From assembly GCA_902783925.1 (NCBI GenBank), contig CACZSV010000170.1, forward strand, positions 1 to 6,806: a stretch of DNA of 6,806 nt. The letters run 5' to 3'. Origin of the DNA: an uncultured Coriobacteriaceae bacterium (GTDB lineage Bacteria; Actinomycetota; Coriobacteriia; Coriobacteriales; QAMH01). Shown here in pieces: positions 1 through 6,143 of this stretch. Within the stretch, counting starts at the first letter, position 1; each line of letters begins with the position of its first letter. The position numbers and the translations under genes were made by a program. Below the pieces are notes generated by a model, which had not been told where the DNA came from, ran no database searches, and saw only the letters and a program-made list of their open reading frames with translations.

Positions 1-1
1 C

Positions 2-382
2 GGGCTCTCCGAGACCGTGATGGTATTCGATCACCATTACGACTTTCTCGGGGGTTTCGAAGCGTTTGTTGAGCAATTGCCTGCGATCAAGCGCCGTTGC
101 ATCGAGAAGAAGGTCTTCGTCGAGGCAAATGAGGAGCAGGCCAGGATACTTGCGCGTGAGGGCGTCGATGGCATACAGCTCGACAAGATGCGGCCGTCAA
201 CAGTTGCTGCGCTCGTGAAAGAGCTGCGTGCGATAGATCCGCGCATTGTGCTCATCGCAACAGGTGGTATCAATCCGGGCAATGCGGCCGAATATGCTGG
301 ATGCGGCGTCGACGGGCTTGCCACGACTTCGCTGTATACGGCCACTCCGCTCGACATGAGCGTCCATATTCGCCAATTGTAG
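2..382 (+). CDS. modD: ModD-type phosphoribosyltransferase, 3' part (5' end outside window)
   Basis: The frame is open from the window edge, giving 126 residues that end at a TAG, roughly the last 45% of a protein of about 280 residues. The family is related to quinolinate phosphoribosyltransferase (NadC). ModD is usually encoded beside molybdate ABC transporter genes, and its exact reaction is not settled. Visible signs are GLSETVMVF at the edge, VFVEAN, the strand/loop GIQLDKM, the phosphate-binding IATGGINPGNAAEYA, and a C-terminal ATTSLYTATPLDMSVHI. NadC normally has LDNM and SVGALTHS in the last two places, whereas LQLDK and a TS-Y-A-P-D ending are typical of ModD, so I prefer ModD. A divergent NadC remains possible. 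The genes upstream, which would decide this, are not visible. No frameshift is seen. Confidence 0.8.
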   Translation, partial: GLSETVMVFDHHYDFLGGFEAFVEQLPAIKRRCIEKKVFVEANEEQARILAREGVDGIQLDKMRPSTVAALVKELRAIDPRIVLIATGGINPGNAAEYAGCGVDGLATTSLYTATPLDMSVHIRQL

Positions 383-402
383 GAGCGTCCCGCTGTCCGA
401 AA

Positions 403-448
403 TCGAAGAATCTCGTGATGGGCTGCAACCCACCGCGAGATCCTTCGA
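403..448. repeat. Long imperfect inverted repeat after modD
   Basis: Positions 403-415 (TCGAAGAATCTCG) pair with 436-448 (CGAGATCCTTCGA) at 12 of 13 bases. Inside lies a second stem, TGGG (419-422) with CCCA (429-432), around a six-base loop. It begins 21 bases after the modD stop and has no T-run after it, so it is a poor Rho-independent terminator. It could be a transcript-end stabilising hairpin or part of a dispersed repeat. The right arm leads into TTCGACTCGCTTCGCTTGC (444-462), a sequence type I recall as common between genes in related bacteria. Confidence 0.6.
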
Positions 449-471
449 CTCGCTTCGCTTGCTCAGGCGAA

Positions 472-491
472 AAAAGGGGACAGGCTCTTTC
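472..491. repeat. GGGGACAG palindromic repeat, copy 1
   Basis: AAAGGGGACAG (473-483) is followed by GCTCTTTC, giving imperfect palindrome arms AAAGGG / CTCTTT. The same 11-base core, AAAGGGGACAG, occurs twice more at 6108 and 6144, each time also followed by a complementary arm. This suggests a family of short palindromic intergenic elements, possibly REP-like. No transposase is nearby. The copy here has the most decayed right arm. Confidence 0.6.
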
Positions 492-547
492 TTTCAGACC
501 CGGAACCTCCCTGACAGCGGTGCGGCTTTAAGCATCTGTAAAAAATC

Positions 548-576
548 TTGCACCTTCGCGAAAAGTAGGATATTGT
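548..576 (+). promoter_or_regulatory. Probable promoter of the T-box/trpB2 transcript
   Basis: TTGCAC (548-553) and TATTGT (571-576) lie 17 bases apart, the ideal spacing for a housekeeping sigma factor. The -35 matches the consensus at 3 of 6 bases and the -10 at 4 of 6. Transcription would start near 583, just before the first T-box stem at 593, which supports the placement. Individual boxes are weak matches. Confidence 0.5.
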
Positions 577-590
577 GCCTCTAAACCGTT

Positions 591-862
591 GAGGCGGGGA
601 AGTAGATGCTGACGCGCGCACAGAGAGCCCGGGGTGCTGAGAGCCGGGACGAAATGCGAGGCATTGAGTGGTCCGCTGAGGGCGCAGGCCGGTGGTTTCG
701 GATAATCCTGCGACGTTTCGACTGACGTTATAGCCGGGGATGTGTTGGCATTCCGCTAAGCGCACGGTATGACCGTGAATCAAGGTGGCACCGCGAGCCT
801 CGATACAGATTTCGAAGCCCGTCCTTGAATCCTAAGAGGGATTGAGGATGGGTTATTTTTTT
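591..862 (+). promoter_or_regulatory. T-box riboswitch, tRNA-Trp specific
   Basis: This leader senses uncharged tRNA and controls the TrpB2 gene downstream. The Stem I base pairs 593-598 (GGCGGG) with 672-677 (TCCGCT). The specifier loop has the conserved AGTA (601-604) on one side and GAG followed by TGG (669-671), the tryptophan codon, on the other. Above it, ATGC (606-609) pairs with GCAT (661-664) and CGCA (617-620) with TGCG (655-658). AGAGAG (622-627) and a distal CCCGG/CCGGG stem (628-632/644-648) follow. Stem II is CGCAGG/CCTGCG (683-688/707-712) and Stem III is CACGGT/ACCGTG (763-768/772-777). The T-box core AAGGTGGCACCGCG lies at 782-795; its bulge UGGC (786-789) would pair with a GCCA tRNA end, fitting the G discriminator base of bacterial tRNA-Trp. 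The antiterminator pairs CAAGG (781-785) with CCTTG (823-827), which excludes the terminator. Confidence 0.95.
818..862 (+). terminator. T-box-controlled Rho-independent terminator
   Basis: Positions 818-832 pair with 838-852 at 14 of 15 places (four of them G-T) around the five-base loop TAAGA. A T-rich tract, TTATTTTTTT, follows at 853-862. The 5' arm contains CCTTG (823-827), the same bases used by the antiterminator, so the two structures exclude each other as expected for a T-box of the transcription type. Confidence 0.93.
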
Positions 863-944
863 GCAGATCCTCCTCAATCGATGCGGGCAAGACCAACAGC
901 TTGCCCACCAGCAATTCCCGCAAGGGAAGAAGGAGGACCGACCA

Positions 945-2384
945 ATGTCCGAGAACGCAAGCGCCGCCAATAACATGCACGAGCAGAAACCCTACCGTCT
1001 GTACCTGCGCGAAGAGCAGATCCCGAAGCAGTATTACAACCTGCGCGCGGATATGCCAAACCCGCCTGCTCCCATGCGTCTGCCCGACGGCACAATCGCG
1101 CAATTCGAGCATATCGCGCCGGTGTTCGCCGACGAGCTCGTTCGCCAGGAGCTTGATAACGAGACGGCCTACGTCGACATCCCGGAAGGCGTTCAGGAGA
1201 TGTACAAGGTGTACCGCCCCTCGCCGCTATGCCGTGCGTACAATCTGGAGCGCGCGCTGAACACGCCTGCTCACATCTATTACAAGTTCGAGGGAAACAA
1301 CACCTCCGGTTCACATAAGCTCAATTCCGCGCTCGCGCAGGCATACTATGCGCACGAGCAGGGCCTGACGACCATTACGACAGAGACGGGAGCCGGCCAG
1401 TGGGGCACCGCGCTTTCCGAGGCTGCGGCGCACTACCAGCTCGACTGCGACGCCTTCATGGTGCGCGCGTCCTACGAGCAAAAACCGTTCCGTCGCTCGG
1501 TCATGCAGACCTTTGGCGCCAACGTCACGCCGTCGCCTTCTGAAGAGACCGAGATCGGTCGCAAGATGTACGCCAATGAGGCAAACCGCTCGGGTTCGCT
1601 GGGCACCGCAATCTCCGAGGCGGTCGAGCGCGCGCTGCATGTGCCCGAAAACAAGGGCCGCTACCAGCTCGGAAGCGTGCTCAACCAGGTGCTCTTACAC
1701 CAGTCGATCGTCGGCCTCGAGAGCTACGCGGCGCTCGAGGAGCTCGGCGAGTATCCGGACGTGGTCATCGGCTGTGCAGGTGGCGGGTCCAATCTCGGCG
1801 GGCTTATCGCGCCGTTCATGCGCGACAAGATCAAGGGCGTGCATCCCGACACGCGTTTCATCGCTGTTGAGCCCGCGAGCTGCCCCTCGCTTACGCGCGG
1901 ACGCTTTGCGTACGACTTCGCCGATACGGGCCAGACCTGCCCGATCGTGAAGATGTACACGCTCGGCAACGGCTTCATTCCGAGCCCGGACCATGCGGGC
2001 GGCCTCCGCTACCACGGCATGAGCCCCATTATCTCGCAGCTCAAATACGATGGTCTTCTGGATGCCATTTCTGTAAAGCAGACCGATGTTTTCGCCGCAG
2101 CGGAGCAGTTCGCGAAGCTCGAGACCATCCTTCCCGCACCGGAGAGCGCTCATGCTATTCGTGCGGCGATTGACGAAGCGCTCAAATGCGCCGAGACGGG
2201 CGAGGAGAAGGTAATTCTCTTTGGCCTGACCGGCACAGGGTATTTCGATATGACGGCGTACGAGGCATACAACAACGGCACGATGGTCGACCATATTCCC
2301 ACGGATGAAGAGCTCGAGGTCGGGTTTGCTACCATCCCGGCTGTACCTGGCGTGCAGCAGGCGGGCGGTCTTCCCATCGAGTAG
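945..2384 (+). CDS. trpB: Tryptophan synthase beta chain, TrpB2 type
   Basis: This 479-residue PLP enzyme would join indole and L-serine to make tryptophan in the cytoplasm. The PLP lysine is K125 in GSHKLN, the catalytic glutamate is E147 in ETGAGQWG (147-154), and the phosphate loop is GGGSN (279-283). ETGAGQWG, MVRASYEQKP (172-181), GSLGTAISEAVE and LGSVLNQVLLHQ mark the TrpB2 branch; classical TrpB has ETGAGQHG. GLTGTGYFD (427-435) occupies the place of the family's serine-containing loop near the PLP ring. The start at 945 is chosen because AGGAGG (931-936) lies eight bases upstream; an in-frame TTG at 861 sits inside the terminator tract and is unlikely. No trpA or other trp gene is adjacent. 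It could serve indole salvage or work with a distant TrpA. Expression should rise when tRNA-Trp is uncharged. Confidence 0.95.
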   Translation: MSENASAANNMHEQKPYRLYLREEQIPKQYYNLRADMPNPPAPMRLPDGTIAQFEHIAPVFADELVRQELDNETAYVDIPEGVQEMYKVYRPSPLCRAYNLERALNTPAHIYYKFEGNNTSGSHKLNSALAQAYYAHEQGLTTITTETGAGQWGTALSEAAAHYQLDCDAFMVRASYEQKPFRRSVMQTFGANVTPSPSEETEIGRKMYANEANRSGSLGTAISEAVERALHVPENKGRYQLGSVLNQVLLHQSIVGLESYAALEELGEYPDVVIGCAGGGSNLGGLIAPFMRDKIKGVHPDTRFIAVEPASCPSLTRGRFAYDFADTGQTCPIVKMYTLGNGFIPSPDHAGGLRYHGMSPIISQLKYDGLLDAISVKQTDVFAAAEQFAKLETILPAPESAHAIRAAIDEALKCAETGEEKVILFGLTGTGYFDMTAYEAYNNGTMVDHIPTDEELEVGFATIPAVPGVQQAGGLPIE

Positions 2385-2399
2385 AAGTCAATTGGCGAT

Positions 2400-2470
2400 G
2401 GGGCGCACCGCACGCCCCGCGCTGACGACGCAGGGGTGGGCCCGTAGGGGCGGGCTATTTGCTCGCCCAC
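2400..2470. repeat. GC-rich hairpins behind trpB2
   Basis: GGGGCG (2400-2405) pairs with CGCCCC (2413-2418) around a seven-base loop. GTGGGC (2436-2441) can pair with GCCCAC (2465-2470), or GGGCG (2448-2452) with CGCCC (2464-2468). No T-run follows either hairpin. They could slow RNA decay or help end transcription. The GTAGGGGCGGGC stretch (2444-2455) resembles dispersed intergenic repeats seen in other genomes, but only one copy is in this window. Confidence 0.4.
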
Positions 2471-2559
2471 TGCCCATGGCCTGTGTCTTCGGGCCCGCTG
2501 AAGCGGCCTAACGCAAATGGCCCTACGACATGTTGGCACCGTTCCGACCCTGTTCCTAC

Positions 2560-2594
2560 GCGCCTGCGTGCAATACGACTCTCGCAGGGCTTTT
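2560..2594 (+). terminator. Possible terminator between trpB2 and murT
   Basis: CCTGCG (2563-2568) pairs with CGCAGG (2583-2588), extended by GC (2560-2561) with GC (2589-2590) across one bulged G. TTTT (2591-2594) follows directly. The 14-base loop and short T-run make it weaker than the T-box terminator. If it works, murT is insulated from trpB2 transcription. Confidence 0.4.
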
Positions 2595-2601
2595 GCAGTT
2601 C

Positions 2602-2610
2602 TGCTATCCT
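2602..2610 (+). promoter_or_regulatory. Possible extended -10 promoter of murT
   Basis: TGCTATCCT fits an extended -10 (TGn plus TATCCT, 4 of 6 bases), 49 bases before the murT start. No good -35 is found at normal spacing, which extended -10 promoters can lack. The call rests on this one motif and on murT needing its own start of transcription. Confidence 0.3.
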
Positions 2611-2658
2611 CCTTCGTCGAAAGAATGCATGCAATTCAAGTTCGTCTGAGGTGAGAAT

Positions 2659-4026
2659 ATGTCCGTGAGGACTTCTGCGGCGATTGCCACATGTCATGCA
2701 ACGCACAAGGTCATGCGTGCGATGGGGCGCAATGCACGGGCGCTTCCCGGTAAGCTTGCCCTCAAGCTCGACGGCGATCTCATCCGCCATTTGAGCGAAG
2801 GCCACAAAACCATCGTCATCACGGGCACCAACGGTAAGACGACCACGACGCACATGGTTCAGCAGGCGATTATCAACGCGTTCGGCTCCGCCGCCTATGA
2901 CCCCTCGAGCACGAATCTTTCGCAGGGCATCGCCACGACGCTCGCGCTCGACAGCAGTATCGGCGGCAAGAGAAAGAGCGATTGGGCGGTCATCGAAAGC
3001 GACGAAGGCGCCACGAAGCGGCTTTTACCCGCGACTTTGCCCCAGGTGCTCGTCGTCACCAATCTGTACCGCGACCAGGTCGACCGCTATCCAACATGGA
3101 CGACCGCGCGCGACTACATCATCGAGGCGATCAAGTCATCCCCGGACACGACGCTCGTTCTTGATGCGGATTGCCAGGTCACGGCATCCATTGCAGACGC
3201 CGTGCCCAACAAGGTCGTCTGGTTTGGCATGGAGTGCGATCCGTACGAAAACGGCGTCGGCGATTTCGACGAGCGCGTCGAGTGTGTGAAATGCGGAACG
3301 CAGCTCGAGTTCTCCCATCGCAGCTTCGCGCATTTGGGGACCTTCAGCTGCCCGAACTGCGGCTACGCGCATCATATGGCCGATATCGCCGTGACGGCAA
3401 TAAGCGATAGGCGCGAAAAGAGCTGCACGCTCACGGTGCGCGTGGGCGAGCGTGAGCTCGAGCTTCCGGCGAATATACGGGCGGGCTACGATGCCTATAA
3501 CGCCGTCGCTGCATTTGCGGGGCTCGTTGCGCTCGGCGTGAGCGAAGACGAGGCGGCAAACGCCCTCGCGCATTTCAAGCACGCCGCCCATCGTTTTGAG
3601 ATCTTCGATATCGATGGCGCTCGGACACGCCTGCTCCTCATGAAGAACACCGCAGGATGCAATCAGCTCATCAACATGATCGCATCCGAAGATGAGCTGC
3701 CGAAGAACCTTGTGTGCCTGCTCGGAAACGAGATCATGGATGGTATCTACACGGACTGGATCGAGGATGTTCGCTGGGAGACGCTCATCACCCCCGAAAC
3801 GGAAGTAACCGTGGGCGGGCCGTGCTTCGCAGACATGAAGGCGCGCATAGTAAAGGCGGGCGTCGCGGAGCAGAACATTCGCGTCGAGACCGATTACGCA
3901 AAGCTCATCGAGGCGATCGCCGCTGCGGGCGAGCCTGTCACCGTCATCGCGAATTGCTCGACGATCGAGGATCTGCGCGTGGAGCTCGTGAAGAACTACG
4001 AGCCGCTGGATTACTGGGAGCAATAG
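2659..4026 (+). CDS. murT: Lipid II isoglutaminyl synthase, Mur ligase subunit MurT
   Basis: MurT pairs with the glutaminase GatD to amidate the alpha-carboxyl of D-glutamate in lipid II, at the cytoplasmic face of the membrane. The 455 residues match family length. The ATP loop is GTNGKTTTT (56-64). NLYRDQVDRY (135-144) and KNTAGCNQL (329-337) are typical of MurT. A zinc ribbon built from C209, C212, C231 and C234 is inserted in the central domain, a hallmark separating MurT from MurC-F. The C-terminal DUF1727 part contains DGIYTDWIED (361-370), near where the family supplies an aspartate to the GatD active site; whether D366 or D370 fills that role needs an alignment. GAGGTG (2648-2653) lies five bases before the ATG. 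GatD normally follows murT, but the next gene is an unrelated membrane protein, so the partner must be elsewhere. Confidence 0.93.
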   Translation: MSVRTSAAIATCHATHKVMRAMGRNARALPGKLALKLDGDLIRHLSEGHKTIVITGTNGKTTTTHMVQQAIINAFGSAAYDPSSTNLSQGIATTLALDSSIGGKRKSDWAVIESDEGATKRLLPATLPQVLVVTNLYRDQVDRYPTWTTARDYIIEAIKSSPDTTLVLDADCQVTASIADAVPNKVVWFGMECDPYENGVGDFDERVECVKCGTQLEFSHRSFAHLGTFSCPNCGYAHHMADIAVTAISDRREKSCTLTVRVGERELELPANIRAGYDAYNAVAAFAGLVALGVSEDEAANALAHFKHAAHRFEIFDIDGARTRLLLMKNTAGCNQLINMIASEDELPKNLVCLLGNEIMDGIYTDWIEDVRWETLITPETEVTVGGPCFADMKARIVKAGVAEQNIRVETDYAKLIEAIAAAGEPVTVIANCSTIEDLRVELVKNYEPLDYWEQ

Positions 4027-4036
4027 CGTTTCAAAT

Positions 4037-4072
4037 ACGGCCTGCGAGTCGTCATGCCGACCCGCAGGCCGT
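4037..4072 (+). terminator. Strong hairpin after murT
   Basis: ACGGCCTGCG (4037-4046) and CGCAGGCCGT (4063-4072) are perfect complements. After one A/C mismatch, GTCG (4048-4051) pairs with CGAC (4058-4061), leaving a six-base loop. It starts 11 bases after the murT stop. The tail (CGTTCC) is poor in T, so it is a non-canonical terminator or a 3'-end stabiliser. Confidence 0.65.
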
Positions 4073-4120
4073 CGTTCCAATTGCGCGAGTCTTTGGCGAA
4101 TTATCGAGAGACGAGTAGGG

Positions 4121-4126
4121 TATAAT
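4121..4126 (+). promoter_or_regulatory. Promoter -10 box of the DUF308 gene
   Basis: A perfect TATAAT lies 67 bases before the DUF308 start codon. No convincing -35 sits 16-18 bases upstream; TTGGCG (4093-4098) is 22 bases away, which is too far. The expected 5' leader contains a small hairpin, GCGGC (4146-4150) with GCCGC (4158-4162), just downstream of an A-rich tract. Confidence 0.5.
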
Positions 4127-4192
4127 CGCGCGCAGAAAAAAAGAAGCGGCTTTAAGCGCCGCATACGATGTTTTCGAAAAGAGGGGTTGTAT

Positions 4193-4729
4193 ATGGGATT
4201 CGGCAAGGTTTTTGCGATAATATTCGGCGTTCTCATTATCATTGGCGGCGCATACTGCCTTTTCACGCCGGTCGAGACTTTCGCGTCGCTTTCTTGGCTT
4301 GTCGGCATAGTCATGGTGGCCGATGGCGTTGCCAATGCCGTTGTCTGGTTCCAGATGAGGAAATCCGGCTATAGCAATGTGTGGCCCTTGATTGGCGGCA
4401 TTGCGTCGGTCGTGCTCGGCATCCTTATCCTTGGCAACTACTTTGCACGCTTCGCCGTCGAGATGATGCTCATCTATATGCTTGCAGCCTGGCTTATCGT
4501 CGGAGGCGCTATGCGTATTCTCATGAGCATGAACATGCGTACCGCGTATAAGGAGGGCGATGATCGATTCCGCAATTGGGTGCCGGTTCTTATTCTGGGT
4601 ATCTTGATTCTCGCTGTTGGCGTGATCAGCCTGTTCGACCCGCTCGGGCTTATGGCAACGGTCGGCATTTTTATGGGTATCTCCATCGTCGCCATGGGTA
4701 TTGGCGTTATTGGATTGGCCCTCGCGTAG
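4193..4729 (+). CDS. HdeD/DUF308 family membrane protein
   Basis: The 178 residues are almost wholly hydrophobic. I see six likely membrane helices, near 5-24, 32-53, 65-83, 88-110, 128-148 and 151-176, with short charged loops such as RTAYKEGDDRFRN (116-128). Repeated two-helix units with glycine-rich GGI/VGG turns match the DUF308 (HdeD-like) family. HdeD is linked to acid tolerance in E. coli, but the biochemical role of most members is unknown, so no function is claimed here. The ATG at 4193 is chosen because GAGGGG (4181-4186) lies six bases upstream; an in-frame TTG at 4187 adds only two residues and would leave no spacer. It has its own promoter and is 166 bases from murT, so co-transcription is not evident. 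Confidence 0.85.
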   Translation: MGFGKVFAIIFGVLIIIGGAYCLFTPVETFASLSWLVGIVMVADGVANAVVWFQMRKSGYSNVWPLIGGIASVVLGILILGNYFARFAVEMMLIYMLAAWLIVGGAMRILMSMNMRTAYKEGDDRFRNWVPVLILGILILAVGVISLFDPLGLMATVGIFMGISIVAMGIGVIGLALA

Positions 4730-4786
4730 CTTCGAGTGTGCTTCGAGAATCCGCGAAATGCCGCGCGTTTAATCCCGTATCATATA

Positions 4787-4804
4787 TGCTGGCTTTGGCC
4801 AGCA
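4787..4804. other. 18-base palindrome: terminator or operator
   Basis: TGCTGGC (4787-4793) and GCCAGCA (4798-4804) are perfect complements around TTTG. It lies 57 bases after the DUF308 stop and 48 bases before the SRAP start. CCTTGTTTG follows, a weak T-rich tail, so it may terminate the DUF308 transcript. A possible -10, TATCAT (4778-4783), sits just upstream, so it could also be an operator for the SRAP gene. The sequence does not settle which. Confidence 0.5.
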
Positions 4805-4852
4805 CCTTGTTTGTCGCCTCTATTGCTGCTGTACTGAAAGATTGGAATACGC

Positions 4853-5488
4853 ATGTGCGGACGGTATCAAGTCTTGCCCCGTGACCAGGTGCGGGCGATT
4901 GCCGCATCCGCAAGTGGCCAGATGGCTCTCGATGCCCAGGGCGATATTTCTGCAGCCGACGTTCGAGACGCCTATCCAAACGATACGATTCTGGCTATTG
5001 ACTCAACGTTCAATGTGGTTGAGCTCGTCTGGGGATTCGACGTCGAGTGGTCGAGAAATCCTGTATTCAACACGCGTATCGAATCGATACTCGAAGGTTC
5101 CGAGATGTGGCAAAATGCGAGCGAGCATGGGCGCTGTATCATTCCCGCTGCGCGTTTCTACGAGCCGCATATGAACGAGAAAGTAAGGTCGCAATCGACG
5201 GGAAGGGCTGTCAAGCGGCCGTATATCTTCGCCTTAGAGGGCAATGAAGCGCTGCTCTTTGCGGGCGTCAGCGAAAACGGTCGCTGCTCGATTGTGACAA
5301 CGCAACCCAATCAGAGCGTTGCGAGTATACACGACCGCATGCCGTTGATTTTGCGACCCGATGAGGTCCGCAAATGGTTTGCCGGCGAGTTTTCCGGTCT
5401 TGCAGATCGCAGCGGAATCTCGCTCGAGACGGGTCCAGCCGACGCGCGACCGCTCATTGCCGAAAGCGAACAGCTCGGCCTGTTTTAG
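4853..5488 (+). CDS. SRAP domain protein (YedK/HMCES type)
   Basis: SRAP proteins cap abasic sites in single-stranded DNA by forming a thiazolidine link through Cys2, protecting the genome during replication. The 211 residues start MCGRY, with Cys2 exposed after removal of the initiator methionine, and this fixes the start at 4853 although the ribosome site is weak. The other active-site residues are in place: N73 and R75 in VFNTRIES (71-78), E104 in ARFYEP (100-105) and H160 in HDRMPLIL (160-167). VTTQPN (148-153) is the usual strand before the histidine loop. Many relatives have GFYEW where this has RFYEP, and WGLIP where this has WGFDV, so DNA contacts may differ. No LexA-type box is visible upstream, so SOS control is not shown. 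It converges on the nitroreductase with 21 bases between stops. Confidence 0.93.
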   Translation: MCGRYQVLPRDQVRAIAASASGQMALDAQGDISAADVRDAYPNDTILAIDSTFNVVELVWGFDVEWSRNPVFNTRIESILEGSEMWQNASEHGRCIIPAARFYEPHMNEKVRSQSTGRAVKRPYIFALEGNEALLFAGVSENGRCSIVTTQPNQSVASIHDRMPLILRPDEVRKWFAGEFSGLADRSGISLETGPADARPLIAESEQLGLF

Positions 5489-5509
5489 CGAATAAGCTGG
5501 GGGTTTCGT

Positions 5510-6037
5510 TTACCAGGGATTTCCGTAGACGCCATGCGAGACGGTCTCGCTCAGCGGCATGCGCTCGAAATGCAGTCTTGCAGGCGTGGATTGCTCGCTT
5601 CTGCATCCGACCATCAGTAGCATCACGGGCAAAATATCATCGGGCAGCTTGAGGAGTTCACGCAGGCGTTCTTCGTCAAATCCGGCGACGATGAGCGTTC
5701 CGTATCCGAGGCTTTCCGCTTCATACATCATCTGGGTCATTGCGATGGACGTATCGACTTTTCCGTAGCCGCCCAGCGTGCGCTGCTCCCACTCGCTATG
5801 CGTGTCGTAGCAGACGCAGAGACTTAGCGCTGCTCCAAAGCGAAACCGCGTGCAGCTGTCCAATCGCTCAAGCTCGTCATCGTCGTCGATGACAACGACG
5901 CGCGTGCACTGCTTGTTCACGCATGAAGGCGCTTGCCGACCCGCCTCGAGTATGCGGTTCACATCTTGCAGATTCACGCGTTCTCCGGAAAAACGCCGCT
6001 CTGAGTATCTGTTCTTGGCGAGTTCGAGAAAGTCCAT
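5510..6037 (-). CDS. Small nitroreductase-family flavoprotein
   Basis: The 175-residue product fits the short, single-domain nitroreductase group, which binds FMN and reduces substrates with NAD(P)H; the substrate here cannot be read from sequence. RYSERRF (10-16) is the FMN phosphate-binding motif, followed by APSCVNKQ (36-43) and the central helix AMTQMMYEAESLGYG (99-113). LIVAGFD (115-121), LKLPDD (129-134) and a C-terminal LHFERMPLSE (155-164) match the family. The start at 6037 is chosen because AAGGGAG (minus strand, 6052-6046) lies eight bases upstream. The frame continues upstream to 6136, but those 33 codons run into the palindromic repeats and look non-coding. It is divergent from ackA. 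An oxygen-insensitive nitroreductase, a flavin-dependent dehydrogenase or another redox role are all possible. Confidence 0.9.
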   Translation of the reverse strand: MDFLELAKNRYSERRFSGERVNLQDVNRILEAGRQAPSCVNKQCTRVVVIDDDDELERLDSCTRFRFGAALSLCVCYDTHSEWEQRTLGGYGKVDTSIAMTQMMYEAESLGYGTLIVAGFDEERLRELLKLPDDILPVMLLMVGCRSEQSTPARLHFERMPLSETVSHGVYGNPW

Positions 6038-6107
6038 CTGGAACGCTCCCTTGCATTTCGCATCCTCTATGCTCTTCGTAAAACCATATATTAGCGCGCA
6101 TGCACAC

Positions 6108-6124
6108 AAAGGGGACAGTCCCTT
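6108..6124. repeat. GGGGACAG palindromic repeat, copy 2
   Basis: AAAGGGGACAGTCCCTT forms AAGGG/CCCTT arms around a short centre. It is flanked by outer, partly complementary sequence: ATGCACAC (6100-6107) before and GTGTATGCAT (6127-6136) after, so a longer bulged hairpin is possible. It lies between the divergent nitroreductase and ackA genes, 20 bases from copy 3 and in the same orientation. Confidence 0.7.
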
Positions 6125-6143
6125 ACGTGTATGCATTTGCGAG

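Noticed and set aside
2..382. Quinolinate phosphoribosyltransferase (NadC)
   Set aside because: The visible motifs (GIQLDKM, the TTSLYTATP ending) fit ModD better. NadC is kept only as an alternative because the upstream half is missing.
861..944. Upstream TTG start for TrpB2
   Set aside because: It begins within the T-run of the T-box terminator. The 28 extra residues resemble no TrpB, and AGGAGG points to the ATG at 945.
1695..2294. 199-residue minus-strand frame inside trpB2
   Set aside because: It is a shadow of the TrpB2 reading frame, with no ribosome site and no family motif.
3136..4335. 399-residue open frame on the minus strand across murT
   Set aside because: It is antisense to murT, which has full family motifs. 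GC-rich codon bias leaves the opposite strand open, and the product shows no recognisable domain.
4730..4852. LexA (SOS) box upstream of the SRAP gene
   Set aside because: I looked for GAAC-N4-GTTC and CTG-N10-CAG type boxes and found none that fit. The palindrome at 4787-4804 does not match either.
6038..6136. N-terminal extension of the nitroreductase
   Set aside because: The extra 33 codons run into the GGGGACAG repeat region. The family motif RYSERRF normally lies about ten residues from the start, which fits the ATG at 6037.
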